Source: Erysipelothrix amsterdamensis (GTDB lineage Bacteria > Bacillota_I > Bacilli_A > Erysipelotrichales > Erysipelotrichaceae). Taken from it: a DNA stretch of 64,000 nucleotides. Where the stretch lies: NCBI RefSeq assembly GCF_940143175.1, contig NZ_OW659496.1, forward strand, positions 930,001 through 994,000, written 5' to 3'. Positions 8,365-16,677 of the stretch are shown piece after piece (positions within the stretch are counted from its first letter, which is position 1; every line of letters begins with the position of its first letter). Both the position numbers and the translations under genes were made by a program. The notes beneath the pieces are model-generated. The model was not told the origin of the DNA. It saw nothing but the letters and a program-made list of their open reading frames with translations, and did no database searches.

Positions 8365-9033
8365 ATGCCTTTCGAATTATCAAATCTTATAATGGTTTGC
8401 TCAATTGTTGAACGTGAACACGGTTCGCATATACTTTCAATTTCCCGACAAGTGGGTGCTACAGGTGGGACTGTTTTTCAAGGTAGAGGATGTGTAAGAG
8501 ATCGCCTTCTTAATATGCTCGGTATTGAAGAACGTCGTAAGGAAGTATGCATTACAATTATGCCGGAGGTTTTTGAAACAGACTTCTACGAACGCATACA
8601 AAAACATACTCAATTTAAAAAACCGGATACAGGTGTAGTTTTTTCAGTTCCCTTAAAAGGAGTCTTAGGGATTCAAAAATTACCGGGTCATGTTAAAACG
8701 CTAAAGGAAGGTGAACGACATATGGGTACAGATGCTATTTTTATTATTGTTGATGATGGTCTAGCGCAAGATGTCATGCATGTTGCAAAAAAACATGGAG
8801 CAACAGGTGGAACCATTATTCATGCACGTGGGTCTGGAACGCATGAGCATGAAAAATTATTCAATATGGATATTGAACCAGAGAAAGAAATTATTTTAAT
8901 TTTATCGGAAATGGAAATGACATCATCCATCGTCGAAGCGCTTAATGCGACATTCGAAATTGATAAACCTGGACATGGTGTCATCTTCGTTATTGAAACA
9001 TCGCGAACATTGGGTCTTTTAGGTCAAGAATAA
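8365..9033 (+). CDS. Tandem PII-like regulatory protein linked to DUF1538
   Basis: This 222-residue protein consists of two PII-fold repeats. Repeat one (about residues 8-110) and repeat two (about 123-220) share REHGSHILSISRQVGATGGT versus LAQDVMHVAKKHGATGGT, and KKPDTGVVFSVPL versus DKPGHGVIFVIE. The GATGGT segment sits where PII proteins have the start of the T-loop, and DTGVVF/GHGVIF resemble the family's GxGxIF signature. PII proteins trimerise, bind nucleotides or 2-oxoglutarate, and plug or activate membrane transporters. The gene starts 3 bases after the DUF1538 gene, so the two are one operon. I infer that it controls the DUF1538 protein. Confidence 0.85.
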   Translation: MPFELSNLIMVCSIVEREHGSHILSISRQVGATGGTVFQGRGCVRDRLLNMLGIEERRKEVCITIMPEVFETDFYERIQKHTQFKKPDTGVVFSVPLKGVLGIQKLPGHVKTLKEGERHMGTDAIFIIVDDGLAQDVMHVAKKHGATGGTIIHARGSGTHEHEKLFNMDIEPEKEIILILSEMEMTSSIVEALNATFEIDKPGHGVIFVIETSRTLGLLGQE

Positions 9034-9037
9034 CTTT

Positions 9038-9064
9038 AAACAGGTTTCATCAACCTGTTTTTTT
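9038..9064 (+). terminator. Rho-independent terminator after the PII-like gene
   Basis: The stem AAACAGGTT/AACCTGTTT is followed by a T-run. Confidence 0.85.
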
Positions 9065-9111
9065 ATGTTTTATTGTCCATTGGAATTCGTGTGATTTTTG
9101 TGAAACTCTTA

Positions 9112-9125
9112 TGATAACGCTTGCA
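9112..9125 (+). promoter_or_regulatory. cre-like site (CcpA) overlapping the -35 box
   Basis: TGATAACGCTTGCA matches the cre consensus TGWAANCGNTNWCA at 13 of 14 positions. It overlaps the -35 hexamer of the PTS promoter, so CcpA binding would repress the operon when a preferred sugar is present. No CcpA gene is in the window. Confidence 0.6.
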
Positions 9126-9148
9126 TCTGGTGATGACTGTGTTATATT
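9121..9148 (+). promoter_or_regulatory. Promoter of the GntR-linked PTS operon
   Basis: A -35 box TTGCAT and a -10 box TATATT are separated by 16 bases. They lie about 70 bases upstream of the EIIC start codon. Confidence 0.6.
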
Positions 9149-9161
9149 AAGATTAGCTACA

Positions 9162-9189
9162 TGGTATATACCACTCGAAATACCGGTAT
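9162..9189 (+). promoter_or_regulatory. Probable GntR operators in the leader of the PTS operon
   Basis: There are two perfect palindromes, TGGTATATACCA (9162-9173) and ATACCGGTAT (9180-9189), just downstream of the predicted transcription start. A related site occurs in front of the GntR gene at the end of the operon. GntR/UTRA regulators of PTS operons bind short palindromes of this kind, so these are likely its operators. Confidence 0.55.
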
Positions 9190-9215
9190 AATACGTAGTA
9201 AAGGAGAAGATATAT

Positions 9216-10538
9216 ATGGAGAAATTAACTTCATGGATGGAAGAGCATTTCGTCCCAATTGCAATTAAAATTGGTTCGCAAAAGCATTTAGTTGCGATTC
9301 GTGACGCTTTTATCAGCATTATGCCGATTACAATGGCGGGTTCTGTTGCGGTTCTATTAAACGCACTTGTACGTGATTTACCCGCTAAGTTTGGGGCGGA
9401 TGGTATTACCGATGCTTTCAGTTGGCTTATTGGTATTAATGGAAACATTTGGTTTGGTACGCTTGCGATTTTAGCTTTAGTGTTTGCATTTGCAATCGGT
9501 TATCAATTATCAAAAGCTTATGATGTTGATCCTTTAGCGGGTGGATTGATTTCACTTGCATCATTTATTGTCGTTACGCCTCAAGTAGCATCAATTGATG
9601 TAGCAGGCTTAGCAGAACCTGTTGTTGGATGGGGATTTATCGGAATTGGTTATATGGATGCGAAGGGTTTATTTACAGCTCTAATTGTTGGCTTTATCGC
9701 AACCATCATCTATGCAAAACTAATGAATAAAAACATTACGATTAAATTGCCAGATCAAGTGCCTCCAGCAGTTTCACGTGCCTTCGCATCAATCATTCCA
9801 GGATGTGTTGCTTTATATACAGTAGGTACACTTGCATACCTTACATCAACATTCTTTGATGCTTCGGTTGGTGATCTTATACTTAAGTATGTTCAGATGC
9901 CTTTCCTTAATGTTTCCCAAGGACTTGGATCGGTTATCTTTGTTACGATGTCTGTTTCAGTGTTCTGGTTCTTTGGTCTTCATGGTACCAACGTATTAGC
10001 ACCTGCACTTGATGGTGTTTATAAGGTTGCTTTAACAGCAAATACGAATGCTTATAATGCAGCGTTATCGGCTGAAAATTTACCTTATTTATGGACACGT
10101 GGATCATTTGATGCATTTGCATGGATGGGTGGAGCAGGATGTACACTCGGCCTCATTATCGCATTGCTTATTTTCTCAAAACGCGAAGAAAATCGTGCTG
10201 TTGCGAAATTGAGTGCTCCGATGGGACTGTTTAATATCAATGAACCTGTAATTTTCGGATTACCGATTGTTTTAAATCCAATTTATTTAATTCCTTGGAT
10301 TTTAGTACCAACAATTCTCGTTACGATTGCATATCTTTCTACATCAGCAGGAATTGTACCACCAGTATTCCTTGAAGTACCATGGGTAATGCCACCCATC
10401 CTTTATGCTTGGATGGCGACAGGCTTCTCATTCTCAGCGGCCTTGCTTGCTTTGATTAATCTTGTCATTGGTACTGCAATTTGGGCGGTATTCGTTTTAG
10501 TTGCTAATAAAATTGATTATACTGAAACACAAGAATAA
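9216..10538 (+). CDS. PTS EIIC component, lactose/cellobiose (CelB) family
   Basis: This 440-residue sugar permease is the membrane domain of a phosphotransferase system. It has about ten membrane segments and family landmarks such as FFGLHGTNVLAPALDG, GGAGCTLGL and LFNINEPVIFGLPIVLNP. The last is the signature loop of the lactose/cellobiose/chitobiose class. It is EIIC alone: no EIIA or EIIB gene follows, so phosphoryl transfer must use partners encoded elsewhere. The ATG at 9216 follows AAGGAG. Because the operon ends with a MupG-type 6-phospho-muramidase and a GntR regulator, a wall-derived disaccharide such as MurNAc-GlcNAc is a more likely substrate than cellobiose. That is inference. 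Confidence 0.9.
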   Translation: MEKLTSWMEEHFVPIAIKIGSQKHLVAIRDAFISIMPITMAGSVAVLLNALVRDLPAKFGADGITDAFSWLIGINGNIWFGTLAILALVFAFAIGYQLSKAYDVDPLAGGLISLASFIVVTPQVASIDVAGLAEPVVGWGFIGIGYMDAKGLFTALIVGFIATIIYAKLMNKNITIKLPDQVPPAVSRAFASIIPGCVALYTVGTLAYLTSTFFDASVGDLILKYVQMPFLNVSQGLGSVIFVTMSVSVFWFFGLHGTNVLAPALDGVYKVALTANTNAYNAALSAENLPYLWTRGSFDAFAWMGGAGCTLGLIIALLIFSKREENRAVAKLSAPMGLFNINEPVIFGLPIVLNPIYLIPWILVPTILVTIAYLSTSAGIVPPVFLEVPWVMPPILYAWMATGFSFSAALLALINLVIGTAIWAVFVLVANKIDYTETQE

Positions 10539-10546
10539 TGGTATCG

Positions 10547-10578
10547 AAATATTAGGGGCATCCTTGCTCCTAATATTT
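10547..10578 (+). terminator. Strong intra-operon hairpin after the EIIC gene
   Basis: A 14-bp stem with one G-T pair (AAATATTAGGGGCA against TGCTCCTAATATTT) closes on TCCT. It is followed only by GTTTTAG, so it is probably a leaky terminator or an mRNA 3'-end stabiliser that lets the permease be made in excess over the downstream enzymes. Confidence 0.6.
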
Positions 10579-10596
10579 GTTTTAGTGGAGGTAGTT

Positions 10597-10746
10597 ATGA
10601 AACAGTGGCTTGTTTTTATTTTCGCATTTGGAACGCTTTTGGTTCTATTATCAAGTACAGTAGACCAAGGTAGTGGGATTTTTCTTTTAGGAATCACACT
10701 CATTGTGATTGCACTTGGTTTATTTTATCGAAAGGGGAGAGAATGA
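10597..10746 (+). CDS. Small two-segment membrane protein
   Basis: This 49-residue protein consists almost entirely of two hydrophobic stretches joined by a polar turn (SSTVDQGSG) and ends in a basic tail (YRKGRE). The ATG at 10597 has GGAGG upstream; the open frame extends back into the EIIC gene but without a ribosome site. Its stop overlaps the ATG of the next gene (ATGA), so translation is coupled. It is not a recognisable PTS component. Its place between EIIC and the DUF3284 gene suggests an accessory role in the same uptake system. Confidence 0.7.
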   Translation: MKQWLVFIFAFGTLLVLLSSTVDQGSGIFLLGITLIVIALGLFYRKGRE

Positions 10747-11195
10747 TGGAAGTTTATCGAACGATCAGTGGAACACCGGATCAATGTTTTGATTTATTGA
10801 TTGAATCGCTGTGCATGGATATCTTATCAAGTACCGGTCAATCAATAAATGAAGATGAAATCCGAGAAGGGTTTCGCTATGATAAACAGTTGAGAGGCCG
10901 TATGGGTAATTCTGGAATCGTTACTGTGACGATTTTAGAAATTAAACGACCCGAAGTGTATAAAGTGCGTTTTGAAAGTGCCCAAGGCATTAATATTCTT
11001 GAGTATCATCTTGAAGCAATTGATAATTCAGAATTTCAATTAAAGTACATGGAATCCTATCACTCGCATAAAAAACGAAAGATGTTGAATTTTAAACTGA
11101 TGGAGCGATTTTATCGTAAAGGCAGTTTGAAACGTATTAACCTATTATTAGATCAAATTGAAGGTATTTTGCGAGAACGAACAACGAAGAAATAG
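10743..11195 (+). CDS. DUF3284 domain-containing protein
   Basis: This 150-residue soluble protein belongs to DUF3284, a START/SRPBCC-like family that I know mainly from PTS operons of the lactose/cellobiose class. There is no membrane segment. The beta-rich body (GNSGIVTVTILEIKRPEVYKV) is followed by a long basic helix (RFYRKGSLKRINLLLDQIEG). Starts at 10743 and 10746 are both possible; the first overlaps the preceding stop. The molecular function is not established. A regulator or binding partner of the EIIC protein is a reasonable guess from the conserved neighbourhood. Confidence 0.8.
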   Translation: MMEVYRTISGTPDQCFDLLIESLCMDILSSTGQSINEDEIREGFRYDKQLRGRMGNSGIVTVTILEIKRPEVYKVRFESAQGINILEYHLEAIDNSEFQLKYMESYHSHKKRKMLNFKLMERFYRKGSLKRINLLLDQIEGILRERTTKK

Positions 11196-11209
11196 AGAAG
11201 GAGCATATT

Positions 11210-12298
11210 ATGGCACGTTTAGGAATATCGATATATCCAGAAAATTCCACAAAGGAAAAGGATATTGCGTACTTGAATCAAGCAGCAGACTGTGGTTTTA
11301 AACGTATTTTTATGAGTTTACTTCAATCTGATTTTGATCATAAAGATCAACTCATTCGTGATTATCGTTTGCTTACGGATGCTGCTCACCAAAGAGGCAT
11401 GGAAGTTATTGTCGATGTGGCACCTGCAGTATTTAAGGCATTTAATATTACGCATACAGATCTTTCTTTTTTTAATGAAATTGGTGTAGATGGTATTAGA
11501 CTTGATGAAGGGTTTAATGGTTCATTAGAAAGTCAAATGACCTTTAATCCATATAATTTAAAGATTGAATTAAACTCAAGTCAGGGAAATGATTATATTG
11601 AAAATGTCATGACGTATTATCCAAATAAAAATGCTTTAATCACATGCCATAATTTTTATCCGCAACGATATACGGGACTAAGTAAGGAACATTTTGATTA
11701 TTGTAATCAGAAGATTCGAAAACTAGGACTTCAAAGTGCTGCATTTGTATCAAGTCAAAATGAGGATACTTTCGGTCCATGGCCTGTTTATGAAGGCTTG
11801 TGTACACTGGAACATCATCGTGATTTACCAATTGATGTGCAAATTCGGGAGTTAATTGCGACCGAAATGATTGATGATATTATAATTGGTAATGCTTATG
11901 CATCGAATGAAGAATTAGCCTCATGTGCAAGCATCGAACTGGGCAAGTTACAGTTTAAAATCGACTTAGAGGTTGAGCTTTCAGATGTTGAGTCTAAAAT
12001 AGTTTATGAACATTATCACTTTGTTCGTGGTGATATGAGCTCTTATATGGCACGCTCAACGATGCCGAGGGTTACGTATGCGGAAGCATCAATTCCACCT
12101 AAGAATACGGTTGACTTAAAACGGGGCGATGTTGTTGTTTTAAATGATGCATATGGCCGTTATAAAGGGGAATTGCATATTGTTCTTGAAGCGATGCCAA
12201 ATGATGGAAATAAAAATAAAATTGGGCAAATTCCTGATATGGAAATGATGTTGCTTGATTACATCAAACCATGGCGTCCATTCGCATTCATCAAATAA
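11210..12298 (+). CDS. mupG: MupG-family 6-phospho-N-acetylmuramidase (DUF871)
   Basis: This 362-residue cytoplasmic enzyme has a TIM-barrel domain (about residues 1-235) followed by a cyclophilin-like beta domain. The family was first called DUF871. Characterised MupG cleaves MurNAc-6-phosphate-GlcNAc after PTS import. Landmarks are GISIYPENST at the N-terminus, VDVAPAVF, GVDGIRLDEGF and CHNFYPQRYTGLS, the last being highly characteristic. The RBS GAAGGAG precedes the ATG at 11210. It is the fourth gene of the GntR-linked PTS operon, and a second MupG lies at 47258. Two divergent copies in separate PTS operons suggest different muropeptide fragments or different inducers. Confidence 0.85.
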   Translation: MARLGISIYPENSTKEKDIAYLNQAADCGFKRIFMSLLQSDFDHKDQLIRDYRLLTDAAHQRGMEVIVDVAPAVFKAFNITHTDLSFFNEIGVDGIRLDEGFNGSLESQMTFNPYNLKIELNSSQGNDYIENVMTYYPNKNALITCHNFYPQRYTGLSKEHFDYCNQKIRKLGLQSAAFVSSQNEDTFGPWPVYEGLCTLEHHRDLPIDVQIRELIATEMIDDIIIGNAYASNEELASCASIELGKLQFKIDLEVELSDVESKIVYEHYHFVRGDMSSYMARSTMPRVTYAEASIPPKNTVDLKRGDVVVLNDAYGRYKGELHIVLEAMPNDGNKNKIGQIPDMEMMLLDYIKPWRPFAFIK

Positions 12299-12301
12299 TC
12301 G

Positions 12302-12341
12302 TTGATTGTTTTTAATATTATTTTATAATAGGTATATATTG
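12302..12341 (+). promoter_or_regulatory. Internal promoter and operator-like site before the GntR gene
   Basis: TTGATT and TATAAT are separated by 16 bases (12302-12329). The following AGGTATATATTG (12330-12341) agrees with the upstream palindrome TGGTATATACCA at 9 of 12 positions, suggesting autoregulation by GntR. Confidence 0.5.
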
Positions 12342-12352
12342 GAGGTGTAGGG

Positions 12353-13012
12353 ATGAAGATTCCACTTTATCAGCAAATTAAAGATAAAATCATAACAATG
12401 ATTGAAATCATGGAACCAAACGCCTCAATTCCCAGTGAACGTGATTTTACCGATCACTTTCAGGCAAGTCGTATGACCGTACGAAAAGCAATTAATGAAT
12501 TGGTTGATGAAGGATACCTTTATCGCGATGCCAACCGTGGTACGTTTGTATCGGACAAGCGATTAATCAAGAAGAATTCATTACTAACACCAGAGTTTGA
12601 TAAACATACAATTTTATATTTTGATGTAAAGGCTTCTTGTGGTGAAGACGTGAGTTCAAAATTAAATATTTCTCAGGATACTTCAGTGGTACGGTTTATT
12701 CGCATCTTATCCAAAAATAATATTAATATTGCTCTTGAAGAAGTTTATATCGCTCGGAATCAATTGTCTGATGATGCGTTCAACGATTTACCAAAACTAG
12801 AGAATTTTAATGCATTCTTCAATCGTGGTAGTGCGTCCTTTACGGTGATTCCAATGCTTGTTCCAATTAAATATGCGAATCTTTTAGGAATCAAGCTCGA
12901 AAGCCCGATTTTATCCATTGAATCTATTATTTATAAAAATGATGGAAGCCCACTTGTTTACATTAAGAGTTTTAATCATCCTATTTATCGATCAATTGAA
13001 ATTACAGATTAA
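12353..13012 (+). CDS. GntR-family regulator with UTRA domain
   Basis: This 219-residue repressor has an N-terminal winged helix (about residues 1-68; IPSERDFTDHFQASRMTVRKA is the recognition region) and a C-terminal UTRA ligand domain (about 80-218). It belongs to the HutC/DasR/NagR group, whose ligands are typically phosphorylated sugars. It ends the PTS-MupG operon but has its own promoter with an operator-like site. The likely ligand is MurNAc-6-phosphate or a relative produced by the pathway. This follows from context, not from visible residues. Confidence 0.9.
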   Translation: MKIPLYQQIKDKIITMIEIMEPNASIPSERDFTDHFQASRMTVRKAINELVDEGYLYRDANRGTFVSDKRLIKKNSLLTPEFDKHTILYFDVKASCGEDVSSKLNISQDTSVVRFIRILSKNNINIALEEVYIARNQLSDDAFNDLPKLENFNAFFNRGSASFTVIPMLVPIKYANLLGIKLESPILSIESIIYKNDGSPLVYIKSFNHPIYRSIEITD

Positions 13013-13046
13013 AAAAAACTTAGACACAATAGTCTAAGTTTTTTTC
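13012..13046. terminator. Bidirectional terminator between GntR and ABC-F genes
   Basis: The 10-bp stem AAACTTAGAC/GTCTAAGTTT is flanked by A-runs and T-runs on both sides, so it works on both strands. It overlaps the ends of both convergent genes. Confidence 0.9.
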
Positions 13047-14569
13047 TGTTTTTCTATACTGATTATCTTATCAATCCAATCTTCATAGAAGCTAGCTTCA
13101 TGGGAAACAAGAATAATTGTGCCTGTATAAGATTGTAAGGCGTATTTCAAGGCATCCTTACTTTCGATATCAAGATGGTTGGTTGGTTCATCGAGTACGA
13201 GCATATTTGTATAACGATTCATCAACAAGCATAGTTTTACCTTGGTTTGTTCACCACCACTTAATGTCTTGATGCTACGACTCCAATGTTCTTCTTTCAT
13301 GCCGACTGAGGCAAGGGTCTTACGCACTTCGCCCTGAGAAAACTTTGGATAAGTTTGACTCACGATTTGCAAGGGCGTTAAAGTGTCGTCACTCCAATTA
13401 AGGCTTTGTTCAAAGTAACCGATTTTTAAATCATCATTTAAATAGATGCTACCATCTAAAGGTTTAAGTTGGCCCATGATTGTTTTGATGAGCGTTGATT
13501 TACCAATACCATTAAAACCTGTAATCGCAAAGCGTTCTCCGCCATAAATTTTCATATTAAAGCCATCAATTAGAACCGAATCATAACCGATTGCAAGTTC
13601 AAGTGTTTCAAGAACTCGAACGTCAGCTTGAGAAAGTGTTTTGAAAGCATAGTTTTGTTTTGCGTGAGCTAAGGGCGCGTGGACACGATCAAGACGATTT
13701 AATTGTTTCTGACGTCCTCGTGCCATCTTTGCATTACCACCTGCTTTATTTTTACGAATAAAAGCCTCTGTTTTATCAATATAATTTTGTTGTTTGGAAT
13801 AAAGACTGAGTTGTTCCATGCGGTTATGTTCTTTTTGTTTTAAAAAGGCGTCATAGTTTCCGTTATAACGTGTTATTTTTTGAAAATCGATATCGACGAT
13901 GACATTTGCGACACGATTGATAAAAGAATCATCATGGGAAACAACGATAAAACTCTTCGCATAAGCATTCAAATAATTCGCAAGCCATTCAATATGATCA
14001 ACATCGAGGAAGTTTGTTGGCTCATCAAGCAATAATACGTCTGCATCGGAGAGTAATAACTTTCCTAAGATTACTTTTGCACGTTGCCCACCGGATAAGT
14101 GCTCAATTTTTGTGTCAGATCCTAGGAGATGTAATCCAAGTCCTTGAATTACTTTTTGAATTTCTGTTTCTATTGTATAAAAATCCGCCTGTAAAAGACG
14201 TTCTTGAATGTTTGAAGCTTTGCGAAGTGCATCCTCATTCTCAATTGATTCTAAGTAATAAGCATTCATGCGTGTCTCTAAATCAAACAATTCTTTGTAG
14301 GTTGTGGAAAGGTAACCGTGAATAGTAAGGGTAGGGTCAACGCTGACATATTGATCCATAAATGCAACATTCAGCTTATCTTGCCAAACTACAGTTCCGA
14401 AATCGGGAGATAAATCACCAGTCATAAAGCGTATTAATGTACTTTTACCGGCTCCATTTAAGCCAACAAGACCGATATGGTCTCCCTTATGTAAGAGAAA
14501 CTCTGCATTACTATAGAGTTGTCGCTCCACAAATGTGTGCGTTAAATTCTTAATTTCAAGATAGGGCAT
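13034..14569 (-). CDS. ABC-F family ATPase (translation factor or ribosome protection)
   Basis: This 511-residue soluble protein has two ABC ATPase domains and no membrane segments, the hallmark of ABC-F proteins that bind the ribosomal E site. Domain one has Walker A GLNGAGKST and signature LSGGQRAKV. Domain two has GFNGIGKST and LSGGEQTKV. Between them is a charged linker (about residues 235-305, KQKEHNRMEQLSLYSKQQ, RKNKAGGNAKMARGRQKQ) corresponding to the P-site tRNA interaction motif. The predicted start is preceded by AAGAAGG. It could be a housekeeping factor of the YdiF/YfmM type or an antibiotic protection protein; the linker alone does not decide this. Confidence 0.9.
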   Translation of the reverse strand: MPYLEIKNLTHTFVERQLYSNAEFLLHKGDHIGLVGLNGAGKSTLIRFMTGDLSPDFGTVVWQDKLNVAFMDQYVSVDPTLTIHGYLSTTYKELFDLETRMNAYYLESIENEDALRKASNIQERLLQADFYTIETEIQKVIQGLGLHLLGSDTKIEHLSGGQRAKVILGKLLLSDADVLLLDEPTNFLDVDHIEWLANYLNAYAKSFIVVSHDDSFINRVANVIVDIDFQKITRYNGNYDAFLKQKEHNRMEQLSLYSKQQNYIDKTEAFIRKNKAGGNAKMARGRQKQLNRLDRVHAPLAHAKQNYAFKTLSQADVRVLETLELAIGYDSVLIDGFNMKIYGGERFAITGFNGIGKSTLIKTIMGQLKPLDGSIYLNDDLKIGYFEQSLNWSDDTLTPLQIVSQTYPKFSQGEVRKTLASVGMKEEHWSRSIKTLSGGEQTKVKLCLLMNRYTNMLVLDEPTNHLDIESKDALKYALQSYTGTIILVSHEASFYEDWIDKIISIEKQKKT

Positions 14570-14751
14570 TCTAAACCTTCTTTCGTGATGAAGGTTTAAG
14601 CTATAACATCCTTCATTTAAAATATATTGCTTATTATAACATAGTTGTTTTGAATAATTAAGATTTGTACAAATTAGGAATGGTTTTATCTAATACGGCG
14701 AAACGAATAAATATCCTATTTTCTATGATACGTTATAGGGGGGATTTTATT

Positions 14752-15297
14752 ATGAATAAAAATAGAAAACACATAAATGTATTTGTGAGTCTTGTTTTAG
14801 TTGTTGTTGTTTCGTATCAGGGATTTAAGATGCATTACGCCGTATTGGTATTAAAGTCTGATACTGTTCCGTTTCAACGGACTACCCAGACAATCTATGT
14901 TGTACGTAAAAATACTGAGTTTGTACTCCCGGCACATAATTTGTATGAACCCGACCAAGAAGTCTTGTTTAAGGGATGGATTCTTGATTCTAAATCAAAT
15001 CCACAAAATAAAATTATGGTTACAGATGATATAGCGGTATATGCCTCATGTAAGGTTGTGACCTCGGAAGTAATGGTTGAAAATGTTGAGATTCCGTTTA
15101 AAACGATGTATGTTGATCCAAAATCGTTTGATATGATCGATCCAGTACAAGGGGAAAATGGGGTTATGGAGGTTCGAACACGGGTTATTTATCATGATGA
15201 TGAGATTTTCAAAACCGAAAAACCGATTAAATTTGTGAAAACAATGCCGATTGATGAAATTAAACATATTAATCTTGAGAATTCTCGACAAGAATAG
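14752..15297 (+). CDS. Membrane-anchored extracellular protein, unknown function
   Basis: This 181-residue protein has a short basic N-terminus and one hydrophobic helix (about residues 8-25), followed by an exported domain. The ATG at 14752 is used because GGGGGG lies 8 bases upstream. The segment FVLPAHNLYEPDQEVLFKGW followed by VTDDIAVYASC resembles the Listeria-Bacteroides (InlB B-repeat) fold, in which FxGW and a following YA pair are conserved. There is no LPXTG motif, so it is anchored by the helix. No functional assignment is possible. It is probably transcribed on its own or with the VanZ gene downstream. Confidence 0.65.
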   Translation: MNKNRKHINVFVSLVLVVVVSYQGFKMHYAVLVLKSDTVPFQRTTQTIYVVRKNTEFVLPAHNLYEPDQEVLFKGWILDSKSNPQNKIMVTDDIAVYASCKVVTSEVMVENVEIPFKTMYVDPKSFDMIDPVQGENGVMEVRTRVIYHDDEIFKTEKPIKFVKTMPIDEIKHINLENSRQE

Positions 15298-15336
15298 GGG
15301 AATCATGTAAAATTTAGATATAGAATGGAGTTTTAC

Positions 15337-16392
15337 ATGTTTGAACGTTATTTAAGTCCTATCATAAACAATACTCAAGGGGTATCCATCAATTCAGGCA
15401 TCATCGTTTATATTCTTATCGCGATGATTTTTTTAGTGAGATATCGCAAAACAACAATCAAAAACAAAATTTTAGGTCTTCTTTTTATTTTGTATCTTGG
15501 AAAAGTTATGGATCTTACATTATTTCCGCTTCCTTTAAATCAAAAAGAAGTACAGAATGCAGCCATTCATTTTTCTCTTGAAAATGCATCCATTGATTAT
15601 TATAATTTGATTCCGTTTCGAAATGGATTCAGTCTCAAAAATCTCAAAGAGCCATTGCTAAATGTATTAATGATGGTTCCAATGGGCGTGTTTCTACCAA
15701 TGTTTTTTAAACGTTTTCGTAAGGTAGAAAAGACGGTACTTGCAACCTTTATGATTTCGCTCCTGATTGAATGTGCTGAATTGTTATTGACGCTTTCTTT
15801 TGGTGTTATATTATGGCATTTTGATGTCACCGATTTAATTACAAATACATTTGGGGGATTCATGGGTTATTGTTTGTATTATCACGCAGTCCGTCATGTT
15901 CTGGTATATTTAGATCGGAAAGAAGATCATTGGTTGCAACGAAAAGGGTTTGGTGTCATGTCTGTTTTACTGCTGTTTATTTTTATGATGTCGAGCATTT
16001 ATTTAGAGGTGTCTGCAAATGATTCAATCACGTATCGCTTAAACATGCGGAATATGATTTCAAATGGGAAATCGAATCGCAAGTATTACTCCTTTGATCC
16101 CCATTCGGTATCGATGGAAGGATCAATGAAATTGAAACGAGATGATTTTGAAGGGATTCATGATGATAATCCGACGATTGAGTTAAAACAAAAGGTATTG
16201 TTCCTTGATTATTCGTTTGGAAAATACGAGGTAGGTCGAATTCATTTAGATGCTCATCAAGAAGTAGGCGATGTGCGTTTATTTTCAATCCTTTGGGATT
16301 TAGAGCGTGGTGGTGATCACTTCTATTTCATAACTGAATCCAAGATTGCGACAGCACGCAAGGTTGGTGAAGCGAAGATTACAAATCCATAA
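15337..16392 (+). CDS. VanZ-family membrane protein with extracellular C-terminal domain
   Basis: This 351-residue protein has a VanZ-like domain in the first 190 residues or so. It has about five membrane helices with the family motif region YYNLIPFRNG and NVLMMVPMGVFLP, and the acidic helix LLIECAELLLT. After a further helix near 215-230, the last 120 residues are soluble, probably outside the cell. ATG 15337 is preferred over 15325 because TGGAG then sits 7 bases upstream. VanZ proteins are linked to glycopeptide tolerance, but their reaction is unknown. A second VanZ protein lies at 43274. Confidence 0.85.
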   Translation: MFERYLSPIINNTQGVSINSGIIVYILIAMIFLVRYRKTTIKNKILGLLFILYLGKVMDLTLFPLPLNQKEVQNAAIHFSLENASIDYYNLIPFRNGFSLKNLKEPLLNVLMMVPMGVFLPMFFKRFRKVEKTVLATFMISLLIECAELLLTLSFGVILWHFDVTDLITNTFGGFMGYCLYYHAVRHVLVYLDRKEDHWLQRKGFGVMSVLLLFIFMMSSIYLEVSANDSITYRLNMRNMISNGKSNRKYYSFDPHSVSMEGSMKLKRDDFEGIHDDNPTIELKQKVLFLDYSFGKYEVGRIHLDAHQEVGDVRLFSILWDLERGGDHFYFITESKIATARKVGEAKITNP

Positions 16393-16416
16393 AGAAGGAA
16401 ACCCTTCTTTTTTTTT
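16391..16416 (+). terminator. Rho-independent terminator after the VanZ gene
   Basis: The 8-bp stem AAAGAAGG/CCTTCTTT has a 4-base loop and a T-run. The 260 bases that follow, up to the AraC-type gene, are AT-rich and without a gene. Confidence 0.9.
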
Positions 16417-16564
16417 GCGTATTTGTACGAAAAAGTGGACAAAATAGACATATTCTGCGTATAAATCTACCAAATGTGCAAAACCTATGTGAAATTTTGT
16501 TGAAATGTGTTAAATTATACATGTTGTATTCGATAAAGAAAAAGATATAAACAAAAAAAACAAT

Positions 16565-16601
16565 CTTTGATTTTAATAAGTATGGGTAATGCTTATCAAA
16601 G
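16565..16601 (+). promoter_or_regulatory. Interrupted inverted repeat upstream of the AraC-type gene
   Basis: The arms CTTTG/CAAAG and, inside them, ATAAG/CTTAT form a bulged hairpin or operator about 80 bases before the start codon. It could be the binding site of the downstream regulator or a leader structure. No clear -35/-10 pair was found nearby. Confidence 0.3.
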
Positions 16602-16677
16602 AAAAAGATAATCGTACGATTCTAAATGAATCCTCTATGATTCTTTTTGATGACAATGTGCAAGGGAGAACCATACC

